Of a DNA stretch of 64,000 nucleotides, positions 55,301 to 64,000 are shown in pieces. This stretch comes from Spirosoma endbachense (GTDB taxonomy: Bacteria; Bacteroidota; Bacteroidia; Cytophagales; Spirosomataceae). The notes below the pieces were generated by a model that saw only the letters and a list, made by a program, of their open reading frames with translations, was not told the origin of the DNA and searched no databases. The stretch lies in assembly GCF_010233585.1 (NCBI RefSeq), contig NZ_CP045997.1, forward strand, positions 6,091,001 to 6,155,000, written 5' to 3'. The position numbers and the translations under genes were made by a program. How positions within the stretch are numbered: position 1 is the first letter of the stretch; each line of letters starts with the position of its first letter.

Positions 55301-57363
55301 ACAAAGGCTTTCTGCGTTTGGCTTCACGATATGTAAGCCACATCAACCACAAGGAAGGAAAAACCGACAGTATCGATGCCGCATCCACCGACGCAACCGG
55401 TGAGGATGGCGACGCCCCCGAACGTTGGTCAACCGCTTACCTGGAAAGCAAGCGCCTGTTAGGCGACCCTTTGGCCGACCACGTTATCGAAACATTGCTG
55501 GCCGAAAACCAAAAAGGCGAAATCGACCAGATTTTTCAGGTGCTCGTGCGAAACCGACACTTTCCCAATCCTGCTTTCGACGTGCTGCCTGATCCGGTTA
55601 AGCGCATCGTTGAGAATTATTTCGGGCAAACCCGCCAGCTACCCGCCAACGCCGAGCCGTTCAAACTGATGATCGCCAGCGAGGTGTTCAAGCATCATGG
55701 CCCGAAAATCCTGTTTATTCTGCTCTGCAAGTCGCTTCCGCTTTGCTACACCTGCTGGCGAGGGGCCAAAGTGCTGTATCGCACCGGTCGGTTGCGCGTT
55801 AACGACGGCTCTCTGGATGCCTTTAGCCGACGGGTAATGGAAACCGCCCAGTTTGTGGTAGACATGATGACGCACAATAATTTTGAGCATGACGGTACAG
55901 CCATTGTCGCTACGCAGAAAGTCCGGCTTATACACGCGACCATCCGGTACTTTGCGCAACAGCGGGCCTGGGACATAGATACTTACGGCATTCCCATTAA
56001 CCAGGAAGATTTAGCCGGTACGCTCTTGTCCTTCAGTGTAACTATCCTTGATGGGCTGGACCAGCTCGGCGTAATGCTCACGCCCGAAGAGCGTAGTGCG
56101 TATATGCACCTGTGGAGCGTCGTAGGGACGATGATAGGCATTGACCCCGATCTGGCAGTAGAAGACGAAAACGAGGCTCGTGCCCTGATGAAGGCCATTA
56201 TGGACCACCAGGCCGGACCTTCCATGGAAGGGGCCGAACTAACCAATGCGTGCATCGAGCTCATGAACGAGCGGATGGTGGTGGGGCCGCTCAAGCGGCT
56301 GTCGCCTTATTTTGTCCGATTTTTCATTGGCGATCACTACGCCGACATGCTCCGCATCGCAACCGTCGATCCAGACAACTCGTTTGTACTGGAAGCGGCT
56401 CAATGGTTAGACAAGGGCATTCGGGGAATGAACGAGCGGAACCTACTGCTGGCAGCTTTGGGCCGCTCGTTGAGCCACAGCATGGTCACTGGATTCATGC
56501 GGTTTACCAATGCCGCGAAACACGAACAGTTTTACTTACCCTCGGCTCTGACCGACGACTGGGAGGCCGTCACGCCCGACTTTCGGATTCCACCCCTCGA
56601 TCGTATTGAGGATATGATCAGTTACCTGGATAAACTGGCGCGCCACTTTCGGGCACAGAACAATCCAATGGGGCTGTTCTGTGCTGTTTATAAACTGGTT
56701 ACGGAGCGCGTGGCAGCTGGTATCCGACTCGGCCTATTTGAGAATCCGGTGGAGATGGAACAGGTCGATGTGGGATTTGGAAACCGTTATTTTGAGGCTA
56801 TCAATCTGTACTTCGACGGCAAACCCGCACCGGGTCCCTGGCAACTTTCGTTCGATGCTGCCCAGACGCTCCTCACTACCGATCAGCATATTTTTTCGGC
56901 AGCCAACGCGCATATCACGTATGACCTGCCCATTGTCGTAGCGGAGGTATATCGAGGTAAAGACATTGAGCGGTTCAAAGACGATTTTACCCAGATGAAC
57001 GCGCTCTTCGACGATCTGTACCACCAGATGAACGACAATGTCGGGCGGATCTTCCGGCCTTTCGGTCGTATACTGACCTACTTTTCCGACCAAATCATAC
57101 GACTTGAGAGCGAAGTGATGAAAAAAGGCCGTGAGCTGGCCTGGCAGAAAAGCGGACAACTTCATCGGGCAACCGACACCACCGAATACGCCCGGCTGCT
57201 CGCCCAGCTTGAAGCCGACGCCACCGCGTTGGGCGACGCTATCGTGCATCCGCCGGTGTTGTTGCGAATGCCGTTGCAACGCATTGCCAAACAGGAATTC
57301 GGAACGGCCGCCCACAAAATAGATGTTATGCTTCGAACGGCGTTGCTGCCCGAAGTCGCTTAA
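52360..57363 (+). CDS. Caspase-like peptidase / SGNH hydrolase / Lcp-DUF2236-like oxygenase fusion
   Basis: A 1667-residue soluble protein without signal peptide. Residues 1-260 form a caspase/metacaspase domain: LYALIVGIGAYE, catalytic H84 (YFAGHGT) and C147 (DCCHSG). Residues 290-760 are less clear; RIRLTNPNDQALYCTVLYLS looks like a DUF4384-type beta domain. Residues 765-1000 are SGNH/GDSL: S776 (EGDSWF), LLSGGGDELF, and D975/H978 (DEVHPND). Residues 1080-1400 resemble latex-clearing-protein/DUF2236 heme oxygenases: R1158-x3-T1162 (RVMET), then H1192 (VRLIHAT) exactly 30 residues on, then PINQEDLAGTLLSFSVTILD. A helical end of about 270 residues follows. The oxygenase call rests on pattern memory. 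The kinase gene starts 14 bp downstream. Confidence 0.8.
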   Translation: MPSPNLYALIVGIGAYERVRPLRGPVNDALSVNNYLGLLAPHFTLNIQVLTDQQANKTAIIDGFQTHLAQAGPDDTVLFYFAGHGTQEAADSTIWLTETDGQLECLVCHDAGTANTWDFLLADKELRYLIGQVGATGAHVVTAFDCCHSGDNTRSDVLLMAALAEQDVRERRLTFNAPQRPYNGFCFHTTVPAELIKSHGIETALPQGAHVQMAACESDESAVEVNGEGVFTKHLLAVLGAAHGQLSYGDLHNRVRQTMRFGYEQHLRIYTPAAGSPSDGGDSLLSRGFLNQPLDADTLTASVMFNRQEGWLLDVGAIHGVGKSDQTIYLYDRDGERYLLGIERIGADYSVVTLPDALRPILDKMIVYRATVAGLLSQPIRLQLFNHGGLASDLPDLLSELNNRAGACFVTEDDPAKADYCLHVRNGLYYITHPDITDPLAHERPLIRPVQADNPQAFEGLAEDLRHLARWHYLTHLRNPEVTDPVLNVEVETTSEQSIPLTEAHPAPLPVQFTRINPTKPYLAQLRIRLTNPNDQALYCTVLYLSRDFGSFLDFLPTNYRLEAGQNVALGLADRKAPTGRQTTLRLGLEEVIRQYNWPTVFEQIKLLITTEPLSEKTLAFIKLNALPSPPVLTDRNKPEGMNRGAFEIDADETEPLPEWSTQTITLQLVNPLYNQVRADEVSQMLEPVADGSYSVQTDFALGLYYKMTQANGLLPDLQLRDELVLIHPAEGERGLWNDLKVGIANRIANQLRNRQYRQNLIRYPDRIRIVAEGDSWFHYPFLLRDIVDYLSGVYTVYNVASAGATMDDYLKEGSFLEAIAQVKPAFFLLSGGGDELFGEAFPRLIRDVPRTDVSDASRYVSDAIDETLAQLNERFTRMLRLVQQGYPKVNVLIHGYDYVIPANTAMNRQPGWLGKILVAKGITDANEREAIIRYVVDAFNNELRRVSDAYSNVTYLDLRSTIQRTNRPADYWYDEVHPNDKGFLRLASRYVSHINHKEGKTDSIDAASTDATGEDGDAPERWSTAYLESKRLLGDPLADHVIETLLAENQKGEIDQIFQVLVRNRHFPNPAFDVLPDPVKRIVENYFGQTRQLPANAEPFKLMIASEVFKHHGPKILFILLCKSLPLCYTCWRGAKVLYRTGRLRVNDGSLDAFSRRVMETAQFVVDMMTHNNFEHDGTAIVATQKVRLIHATIRYFAQQRAWDIDTYGIPINQEDLAGTLLSFSVTILDGLDQLGVMLTPEERSAYMHLWSVVGTMIGIDPDLAVEDENEARALMKAIMDHQAGPSMEGAELTNACIELMNERMVVGPLKRLSPYFVRFFIGDHYADMLRIATVDPDNSFVLEAAQWLDKGIRGMNERNLLLAALGRSLSHSMVTGFMRFTNAAKHEQFYLPSALTDDWEAVTPDFRIPPLDRIEDMISYLDKLARHFRAQNNPMGLFCAVYKLVTERVAAGIRLGLFENPVEMEQVDVGFGNRYFEAINLYFDGKPAPGPWQLSFDAAQTLLTTDQHIFSAANAHITYDLPIVVAEVYRGKDIERFKDDFTQMNALFDDLYHQMNDNVGRIFRPFGRILTYFSDQIIRLESEVMKKGRELAWQKSGQLHRATDTTEYARLLAQLEADATALGDAIVHPPVLLRMPLQRIAKQEFGTAAHKIDVMLRTALLPEVA

Positions 57364-57377
57364 TTACCCGTTGATCC

Positions 57378-59534
57378 ATGCCCATAAAACGCTGTTATCT
57401 CTTCGCCTTGTTGGCCTTCCTGCTGATTAGTTCGCTTCGGGCAGCGCCGGTCGTTGTTCAGGACCCAGCTCAATCCTATAATCTCTTCAATGCCAGTACG
57501 CTGCTGGAGACGAAAGCAGGGAGTTTATCGATGAAGGCTTTGCTGCAAAACCCAGAACGGTATCAATTTGTACCTACCCAGCATGGGCTGATCAAACCTT
57601 ATTATCGCCAGTTTGAATACTGGTTTCGGTTCGAGCTGACAAACCAAACCGCATCGGACCTGTTTCTGCACTTCGTTTACGCTGGAACCGAATACATCAC
57701 CGTTTATGAAGTGGCTGATGGAAAGCTCCTGGAGACCTATCAACTCGGCACGCTCCAACCCCAACGGACATACACATATCTGAAAAGTAATGAAGTGTGC
57801 CCTACGTCGGTTCGCCAGGGCCAAACGCACGTCTTCTATGTGCAGATGCGCGGAGTATTCACTACGGCGCTGCCCATCTACGCCCAGGCCACGGGGATGT
57901 TGTTGCAAACGTTGCACCGGGACGATCTGTTTTACGGCCTCTATTACGGATTTATCCTGATTATCATTATTTACAGCCTGCTTCTATACGTTCGGCTTCG
58001 GGAAAACGATACGCTCCTGTATAGCATCTGGGTCATTTTTATGGGGCTGCAACTGGCCCTTTTTCGGGGTCATACCAACGAGTTTTTCTGGCCGTCGAAC
58101 CCCGCTATCGAGCGCTACGCTACGGTCCTGGCCGGGCTTACGGGGCTGGTGCATATCCCGTTCACGCTGGCCTTTCTTCGTCTGCGCCAGCGAGCTCCGC
58201 TATTCTACAAACTGGGCATCGGCATACTGATCCTCTACGCGATCGGGATCGTTCTCAACCTCATCGGCGTCAGTGCGTCAGTGGGCGAAAGCCGTCGGTT
58301 GGACTTTGTTCCCCAAATTGCCTTGCTGGAAGGCATTTTCAGCGTAACGGCGGGGATCATCATCTTCCGTCGGGGATTCCGGCCCGCCCTGTTCTACGTC
58401 ATTGGTAACCTGGTCTTTTTTGCGTCTATTTTCCTTTTTCTGGCTTACGCCAACGGGACGTTACCGTACTCGTTCTGGACTTATAATAGCCTGCATCTGG
58501 GGTCGGGCATTGAGATTATTCTATTTACGCTCGCCCTGACCAACAAGGTAAACCTGCTCAAACAACAGCAGGAAGCTGCCGTACAGGAACAGCTTCGACT
58601 GACCGAAGCCAACCGGCAACTGGTAGCGCAGCAGAACACTATCCTGGAAGAAAAAGTAAGCCTACGCACGGCGGAACTACATAGTCAGAAGGAAGAATTG
58701 CAGAAAACATTAACCACGCTGCAGGCCACCCAGACGCAACTGATTCAGCAGGCAAAACTTGCGTCGCTGGGCGAAGTGACGGCGGGTATTGCCCACGAAA
58801 TCCTGAATCCGCTCAACTTCGTCAATAATTTCGCCAAAATGTCGGTCGAGCTGGCCGATGAGTTGAAAGAGGGTGTAGAAACGAACGACTATCCGTTGGT
58901 GACCGATCTGACGGGTGATATCCGAAAAAATTTACAGTCTATCGCACAGAACGGACAGCGGGCAGCGGACATCGTTGGAAATATGCTTGAACACGCCCGT
59001 ACTGGCACCTCTGGCCCGCGCCAACCCACAGACCTTAACGCTTTGGCCGACAGGTACATCCATTTGAGCTATCACGCCCTGCTGGCCAAAGACAAGTCGG
59101 GTTCGCTGGCTCAACTTAACGCCCAGCTAATTACCGACCTAGACCCTAAGGTGGGCATGATTGATCTGGTGCCGCAGGATATGGGGCGGGTGTTGCAGAA
59201 TTTGTTCAATAACGCTTTTTACGAAGTGGCTCAGAAAGCCCGGAAGCAGCCTGCCGATTATCAGCCAACTGTATGCGTTCGGACGGAACGGACGAAAAAC
59301 GAAGTTAAACTCACCGTATACGACAATGGTGCAGGCATTCCCGTGTCGATCCGTCCCAAGATTTTTCAGCCATTTTTCACGACCAAACCCACCGGACAGG
59401 GTATTGGGCTGGGCCTATCGCTCAGCTACGACATCGTTACCAACGGCAACGGCGGGCGTATAGACGTTCACACGGAAGAAGGCAATTTCACTGAATTTCA
59501 CGTTTATCTACCACTTAGTTCCTCTGGATCATGA
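57378..59534 (+). CDS. 7TMR-DISM sensor histidine kinase
   Basis: A 718-residue kinase. A signal peptide (1-22) precedes an extracellular 7TMR-DISMED2 beta domain (about 30-175, YYRQFEYWFRFELTNQT). A seven-helix 7TMR-DISM membrane block spans about 185-390, followed by a long coiled coil (395-460). The HisKA box has H473 (GIAHEILNPLNFV), and the HATPase domain has N (NLFNNAFYEVA), G1 (VYDNGAGIP) and G2 (GQGIGLGLSL) boxes. DISM sensors often detect carbohydrates or small metabolites. No response regulator is encoded in view, so it is an orphan here. It starts 14 bp after the fusion gene and is likely co-transcribed. Confidence 0.93.
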   Translation: MPIKRCYLFALLAFLLISSLRAAPVVVQDPAQSYNLFNASTLLETKAGSLSMKALLQNPERYQFVPTQHGLIKPYYRQFEYWFRFELTNQTASDLFLHFVYAGTEYITVYEVADGKLLETYQLGTLQPQRTYTYLKSNEVCPTSVRQGQTHVFYVQMRGVFTTALPIYAQATGMLLQTLHRDDLFYGLYYGFILIIIIYSLLLYVRLRENDTLLYSIWVIFMGLQLALFRGHTNEFFWPSNPAIERYATVLAGLTGLVHIPFTLAFLRLRQRAPLFYKLGIGILILYAIGIVLNLIGVSASVGESRRLDFVPQIALLEGIFSVTAGIIIFRRGFRPALFYVIGNLVFFASIFLFLAYANGTLPYSFWTYNSLHLGSGIEIILFTLALTNKVNLLKQQQEAAVQEQLRLTEANRQLVAQQNTILEEKVSLRTAELHSQKEELQKTLTTLQATQTQLIQQAKLASLGEVTAGIAHEILNPLNFVNNFAKMSVELADELKEGVETNDYPLVTDLTGDIRKNLQSIAQNGQRAADIVGNMLEHARTGTSGPRQPTDLNALADRYIHLSYHALLAKDKSGSLAQLNAQLITDLDPKVGMIDLVPQDMGRVLQNLFNNAFYEVAQKARKQPADYQPTVCVRTERTKNEVKLTVYDNGAGIPVSIRPKIFQPFFTTKPTGQGIGLGLSLSYDIVTNGNGGRIDVHTEEGNFTEFHVYLPLSSSGS

Positions 59535-59801
59535 GTTCCCAGGAACTTCCTACGATCGCAGTCCGCTTTTGCAAGTCCGGACAGGAGGGCTGATAGATGT
59601 CGGGGCCAACGAATCGCTCATTCCGCTGCTGCCTAAGCCGAGACCTGCCATGTACGAAAATGAGCCGTATGAAAACAGGATGTAACCGGTTACTAATGGA
59701 TCATAAGTTGGCGTACCGTCAACTCAATAATTACCCAGGTAAACAGGCTGATATATAATCTTTTGCGCTAGATTTATAGTGATTTCTGTATTCTTTCACT
59801 T

Positions 59802-61061
59802 ATGAAAACCCTTCTTTTCTGCTTTGCCAACGACCGGGATCGTCCGCTGCCAGAACTACGGCGCGAGGACGATACCATTGATCGGTTGCTGGACCCATTA
59901 AGCAGCCAACAACACTTTCAAAAGATTCGGGATTCATTCGCCACAACCAACTCCATTGCCAGCAAAATCATTACGTATCAGGACTCGTTGTGTCTGTTTC
60001 ATTACAGTGGACACGCGGGGGCTTCCATGCTCCATCTGGAAGATTCACCAGCCAGAGCCGTGGGGGTTGCGCAACTGCTGGCCCGTTGCCCGCAGCTCCG
60101 ATTGATCTTTTTAAATGGCTGTTCCACGCTGGAACACATCCAGTTGCTTCGGCAGCAAAACAGCAAAGCCGCTATCATTGCCACCAGCACCCCCGTTGAG
60201 GATACGGTAGCGACCCAGTTCTCGATTACGTTTTACCGCGCCCTGATCAGTGGCACGACCCTGGCGGAAGCACTGGACCGGGCACGTCTGGAACTCCAGG
60301 TTAAAGACTCAACTGTGATCGAAACCATCCGGGGCGGTATCGTTACCGAACTGGAAGAGGTAAGCCGAAATCAATGGTACTTCTCGACACCCGATGAAGT
60401 AACTACGCAATGGAAGCTGCCCGCCGGGGAGGAGTTGCGTAGTGCCGAGCGCCGGACCCGCTACGACCGCAACATCCGCCTGGCCCTGATTCTGGGCAGT
60501 ATAGCGATTGTGGGCGGGAGTTATCAGTATTTTCGCACGCATCAGAGTTTCGACTACATCGTTTACCTACGCCCTGGGCAAGGCCAGGCCCCGGTTGCGG
60601 GTAAAGTCAAACTACGGCTGCTTCTGGGAAATACGCCCCGTGAGGAAACAGCCGATGCAAACGGCCGGGTAGTGATTGCGGGAATTCCGGCCCAGTTTCA
60701 GGAAAAACCCGTTCGCATCGAACTGCTCAACAGCCCGGATCAGGCGTTTAGCAACGGTACATCCGTCGATACGCTCCTATTGGCCGAAACCGAAGCCACA
60801 TTGTTGTTAATTCCGCACCAGGATTTGTGCTGCATTCGTGGCACGGTCTACGATAACAACGGCCAGCCCGTTCCCAAAGCCACCGTTTGGGCGGAGAACT
60901 TTCCGGCCCAGCAAACTGACAGCGTAGGGCGTTTTGTCCTCCCGTTGCCGGTACAGTACCAACAGGAAACCAGCATCCGCGTGACGGCCCGTAAAAACCA
61001 GCAGCAAGCCTCCGTACACGCGACTCCCCGCGAAGAAACGTCGGTATCACTTCCTCTATAG
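59802..61061 (+). CDS. Membrane-anchored CHAT-domain protease
   Basis: A 419-residue protein. Residues 1-200 form a CHAT (caspase HetF-associated) protease: H71 in HYSGHAG and C107 in FLNGCSTLEH are the clan-CD dyad. ATSTPVEDTVATQFSITFYR and GTTLAEALDRARLEL are typical CHAT follow-ups. One membrane helix lies at about 226-243 (LALILGSIAIVGGSYQYF). The outside part carries two CarboxypepD_reg-like beta domains (APVAGKVKLRLLLG and IRGTVYDNNGQPVPKATVW). So a protease inside is anchored to a sensor-like domain outside. It is followed at 4 bp by the TPR gene; TPR-CHAT pairing is typical of this protease class. Confidence 0.87.
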   Translation: MKTLLFCFANDRDRPLPELRREDDTIDRLLDPLSSQQHFQKIRDSFATTNSIASKIITYQDSLCLFHYSGHAGASMLHLEDSPARAVGVAQLLARCPQLRLIFLNGCSTLEHIQLLRQQNSKAAIIATSTPVEDTVATQFSITFYRALISGTTLAEALDRARLELQVKDSTVIETIRGGIVTELEEVSRNQWYFSTPDEVTTQWKLPAGEELRSAERRTRYDRNIRLALILGSIAIVGGSYQYFRTHQSFDYIVYLRPGQGQAPVAGKVKLRLLLGNTPREETADANGRVVIAGIPAQFQEKPVRIELLNSPDQAFSNGTSVDTLLLAETEATLLLIPHQDLCCIRGTVYDNNGQPVPKATVWAENFPAQQTDSVGRFVLPLPVQYQQETSIRVTARKNQQQASVHATPREETSVSLPL

Positions 61062-61065
61062 CCCA

Positions 61066-64000
61066 TGAAAACGGTAATTGCACTAATCGTTTGGGTGAGT
61101 CTGCCGCTGCTAATGCAGGCGCAGGCTCCCTGTTTACAGGAATATAAGGGCGAAATAACCCTTTACACCAACAAAGGCCGGTTACCTCAGATACCGATTG
61201 TGATTGACGGCAATCAGGGGCCACTGAGCGATGCCAATGGTATCTTTCGGTATCGCCTGAATAAGTGTCCGGGCATGACGGTTCGCATCAAGTTAGGCGG
61301 CAGCAATTGGGATATTGTTAACCACAGCGAAATCTATTCCTATACGATCCGCCAACTGGCCGACCCCTCTGATTTTCAGTTTAAGCTGATTGTGGCGCAA
61401 GTCCAGGACATCGAAAAAGCAAGGCGTCAGTACTACGCCACTATTGCCGGCGTGGCGTTGGATAAAGGCTTGACGTCGATGAAAGGAGACATCAAGAAAC
61501 TAACCGATCTGGTAGTTGATCAACAGCGGCTCATGGCAAATGGAGCGAAAAAACCGGAGGGACAACCGCAACCATCGACCGGCGCTCTGGAGCAACGGCT
61601 GCAACAGCAACAAAAAGAGTATCAGCGCGTACTGGATAGTCTGGTCAAAGCGCCTGCGATGCTCACCAGTCGCATTGATGAGTTGCAGAAATTACTCGAA
61701 AAGCAGCGGGGAGCTGACAAACGACTGATCGACAGTCTGGGCCGTGGAGGAACCAGCCAGCAAAGTAAAATTGCCGAGTTAGAAAAAATCCTGAATCGAC
61801 AGCGGCAGGAAAATCAGCAATTGCTGACGAAACTAGTGCAGCAACAGGATTCGACCCGGCAGAACGATAAGTCTGGGGAGTTACGAAAACTTGTTGAACA
61901 GCAAAAACAGGAGAACCAGCGACTACTCGACAGTCTGGGCAAAAAGGAACTGGCCTGGCAAAAGAGCCGGCAGAACGAGCTGGCCAGTACCGAAAAAAAT
62001 AAGACAATCGAGCAACTGCGCGACAGCCTGTCCCGGATGCAAAACCGCTATGAGCAGGCCCTGAGCGAACGGGATAAACAGCTGAGCGAAGCCCAGGCAA
62101 TGGCGGCCGTTTTTGCGAAGCAAACCGCAATCGACAGCAGTTATCAGAAAGCCTTCCTGCAATATAAAGAAGGCCAGTTTGCGAAAGCGTTATCGGCGCT
62201 GGACGATGATGATATACGCATCAAACAATCCATGAAGAAGAGCGCTCAGGTAGGCACCGGCGCTCCTCCGAATGGTGCTTCTTCTAGTGCAAATGAGCAA
62301 ACAAATCAAGTACCGGTGGAGGATCGGGCTGTCTACATCGGTAAGTGCTTGTTAAAAGCCAACATTTACCGCAGCCAGTATGACATGGACCAGGCGGCAC
62401 ATTGGTATGAGGAAGCCATCCAGGCCGATCCGACGCAGGTGGAAAACATACTCACCTACGCCAACTTCCTACAGCAACTGAATCGGCCTCTGGAACCAGG
62501 GCGTTGGTATCAGAAAGCCTTGGACCTCAATCCACCCGCTTCGCTTAAGGCCGACATCTACGTTGAATTGGGCTATTATCACATGGCCAACAATCGGTTC
62601 GAGGAAGCCGAAGCCGCGCTTCAGCAAGCCAAAACTCTAAGACAGCAACTGGCCCGGACTAATCCTGAGCAGAATGAGCCGGGTCTGGCCCACGTGCTGG
62701 ATGGATTAGGGACACTTTACTCGAAAAAAAGACAATTCGATGAGGCTGAAAAAGCCTTTGTTCAGGCCAAGAACATCCGCGAGAAACTGGTTGAAAAGTA
62801 TGCCGATGAGTTTGAAGCCGATCTGGCGTTTTCGCTCAATAACCTGGGTACATTTTATTACATCAACAAACGGTTAGGCGACGCCGGAAAGACGTATCTC
62901 CGCGCCAAAACGATACAGGATCGGCTTGTTCGCCGAAATGCGGATCAATATGAACCGGATCTGGCATCTACCCTGAATAATCTGGGTACGCTCAATTCTG
63001 ACCTGGAACGGATACCCGACGCAGAAACGGCCTATAAACAGTCTAAAGCCATTCGGGAGAAACTCGCTCAGAAAAACCCTGACCTATATGAACCGAGTCT
63101 GGCGCAGGTGCTTAATGATTTAGGCGATCTGTATAGCCTGACGAAGCGGTATCCTGAAGCAGAAGCCTCGTATCAACAGGCCAAAACCATTCGGGAAAAA
63201 CTCGCCCAGAAAAACCCCGACCAGTTTGAGGGCGACCTGGCACAAACCCTGACTGATATCGGTAATTTTTACCGGGATACAAAACGCTATCCAGAAGCCG
63301 AAGCAACGTATACGCGTGCCAAAACGATACAGCAGAAACTCGCCGGTAAGTTTGCCGAGCTGTTCGAACCGACTCTGGCGATGACTCTGGGCGATATGGG
63401 CTTTTTCTACACCGAAATGAAGCGCTACCCCGAAGCCGAAGCCTTTTATCAAGAGGCCAAAACGATTCAGGAAAAGCTTGCGAAAAAGAAGCCAATCGAT
63501 TTTGAGCCCGACCTGGTGTATACACTGATGGATATGGGAAATCTCTACTTCGACACAGAACGGCCCAGAGAAGCCAAAGGCGCGTATGTAAGGACCAAAG
63601 ACATCCTGGAGCGACTTGCCGCAACAGATGGCGGACAGTCGACCTCGCTACAGATTCAGGTCCTGCATCGACTGGCGCTCCTAAGCGATGCACAGGAGCG
63701 TAGCAGCTATTTTCTGGAAGCTGATTCCTTACAGCAAAAAGTGGTTGAACTGGTCGAAAAACAATTTGGTGATGCAGATTCGGCGCTGATGGCCCGTGAA
63801 TTGAGCAATTGGTCGTATCACTCGCTTTTCAGCAGAAAGTTTGCCAAAGCTCAATCATTAGCGGAGAAGTCGCTTTCCTACGATGACCACGAAGCATGGG
63901 TTAATGCCAATTTAGCGATGGCCTACCTGATGCAGGGCAAGCTTGACGATGCCAAATCGCTCTATACGTATCTGAAAAACAAACCCCACCGATCTGGCAG
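61066..64000 (+). CDS. Exported coiled-coil/TPR repeat protein (3' end outside window)
   Basis: Open from ATG 61066 to the window end, at least 978 residues. Signal peptide 1-20 (ending MQAQ), a small beta domain (about 22-105, related to the outer domain of its CHAT neighbour: DGNQGPLSDANGIFRYRL), a coiled coil (about 130-350) with repeated DSLG words, then TPR from about residue 365. From 62700 to 63665 the TPR units repeat every 138 bp (46 residues) with core NNLGTLY...RYPEAEATYxxAKTIREKLA, of the kinesin-light-chain-like type. It starts 4 bp after the CHAT gene. It probably scaffolds protein contacts in the periplasm or on the cell surface. Confidence 0.85.

Overview
The window comes from a Bacteroidota chromosome of about 50% GC, most likely a Cytophagales/Spirosoma-type organism. 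The support is indirect but consistent: two TonB-dependent receptors with N-terminal carboxypeptidase-regulatory-like domains, DUF2490, DUF4890 and DUF6702-type proteins, promoter -7 boxes of the TAnnTTTG type, and few recognisable Shine-Dalgarno sequences. No rRNA, tRNA, CRISPR array or intact insertion sequence was seen. All names below come from reading motifs, not from database searches.

Layout. 1-11.7 kb is a transport and metabolism stretch: PEBP-like protein, DUF2490, TonB receptor with a beta-carbonic anhydrase, a second TonB receptor with an SsuD-like flavin monooxygenase, ThuA-like protein, Crp-type regulator and a small membrane protein. 11.7-15.6 kb is gene-poor and AT-rich, with an 8-copy 16-bp tandem repeat and three hypothetical ORFs. 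An MFS transporter follows. 17.1-26.1 kb is one co-directional export locus: HlyD adaptor, TolC, MacB-type ATPase, two FtsX-type permeases, an NtrC-type regulator and its histidine kinase. A candidate sigma-54 promoter and an upstream palindrome sit in front of it. 26.2-32.7 kb (minus strand) holds a DUF2231/cytochrome c/LRR protein, a Tat-exported beta-propeller, DUF4890, free-Met-sulfoxide reductase and mreD-mreC-mreB. 32.9-43.5 kb (plus strand) has GH3, a two-gene ATPase/HNH pair resembling the Septu defence system, then dxr, rseP, DUF6702, lon and an AGE-family epimerase. 43.5-49.8 kb (minus) has murQ, a Na+/H+ antiporter, an alpha/beta hydrolase, a Bcr/CflA exporter and a small membrane-protein/XRE pair whose first gene is frameshifted in an A8 tract. 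50.4-51.9 kb has a MetF-like protein and a GNAT.

52.4-64 kb is the most unusual part. A 1667-residue protein joins a caspase-like peptidase, an SGNH/GDSL hydrolase and a C-terminal region with the residue pattern of latex-clearing-protein/DUF2236 heme oxygenases. It is followed at 14 bp by a 7TMR-DISM histidine kinase. After a 267-bp gap come a membrane-anchored CHAT protease and a long secreted coiled-coil/TPR protein that runs off the window. Two clan-CD proteases, a sensor kinase and a TPR scaffold in one co-directional block suggest a protease-based signalling or cell-suicide/defence module. The function is inferred and untested.

Other non-coding signals: a palindromic repeat family with a GTGGCACGG core at three intergenic sites, a 104-nt hairpin between mreB and mreC, several strong terminators, and start-proximal promoters that imply near-leaderless mRNAs.
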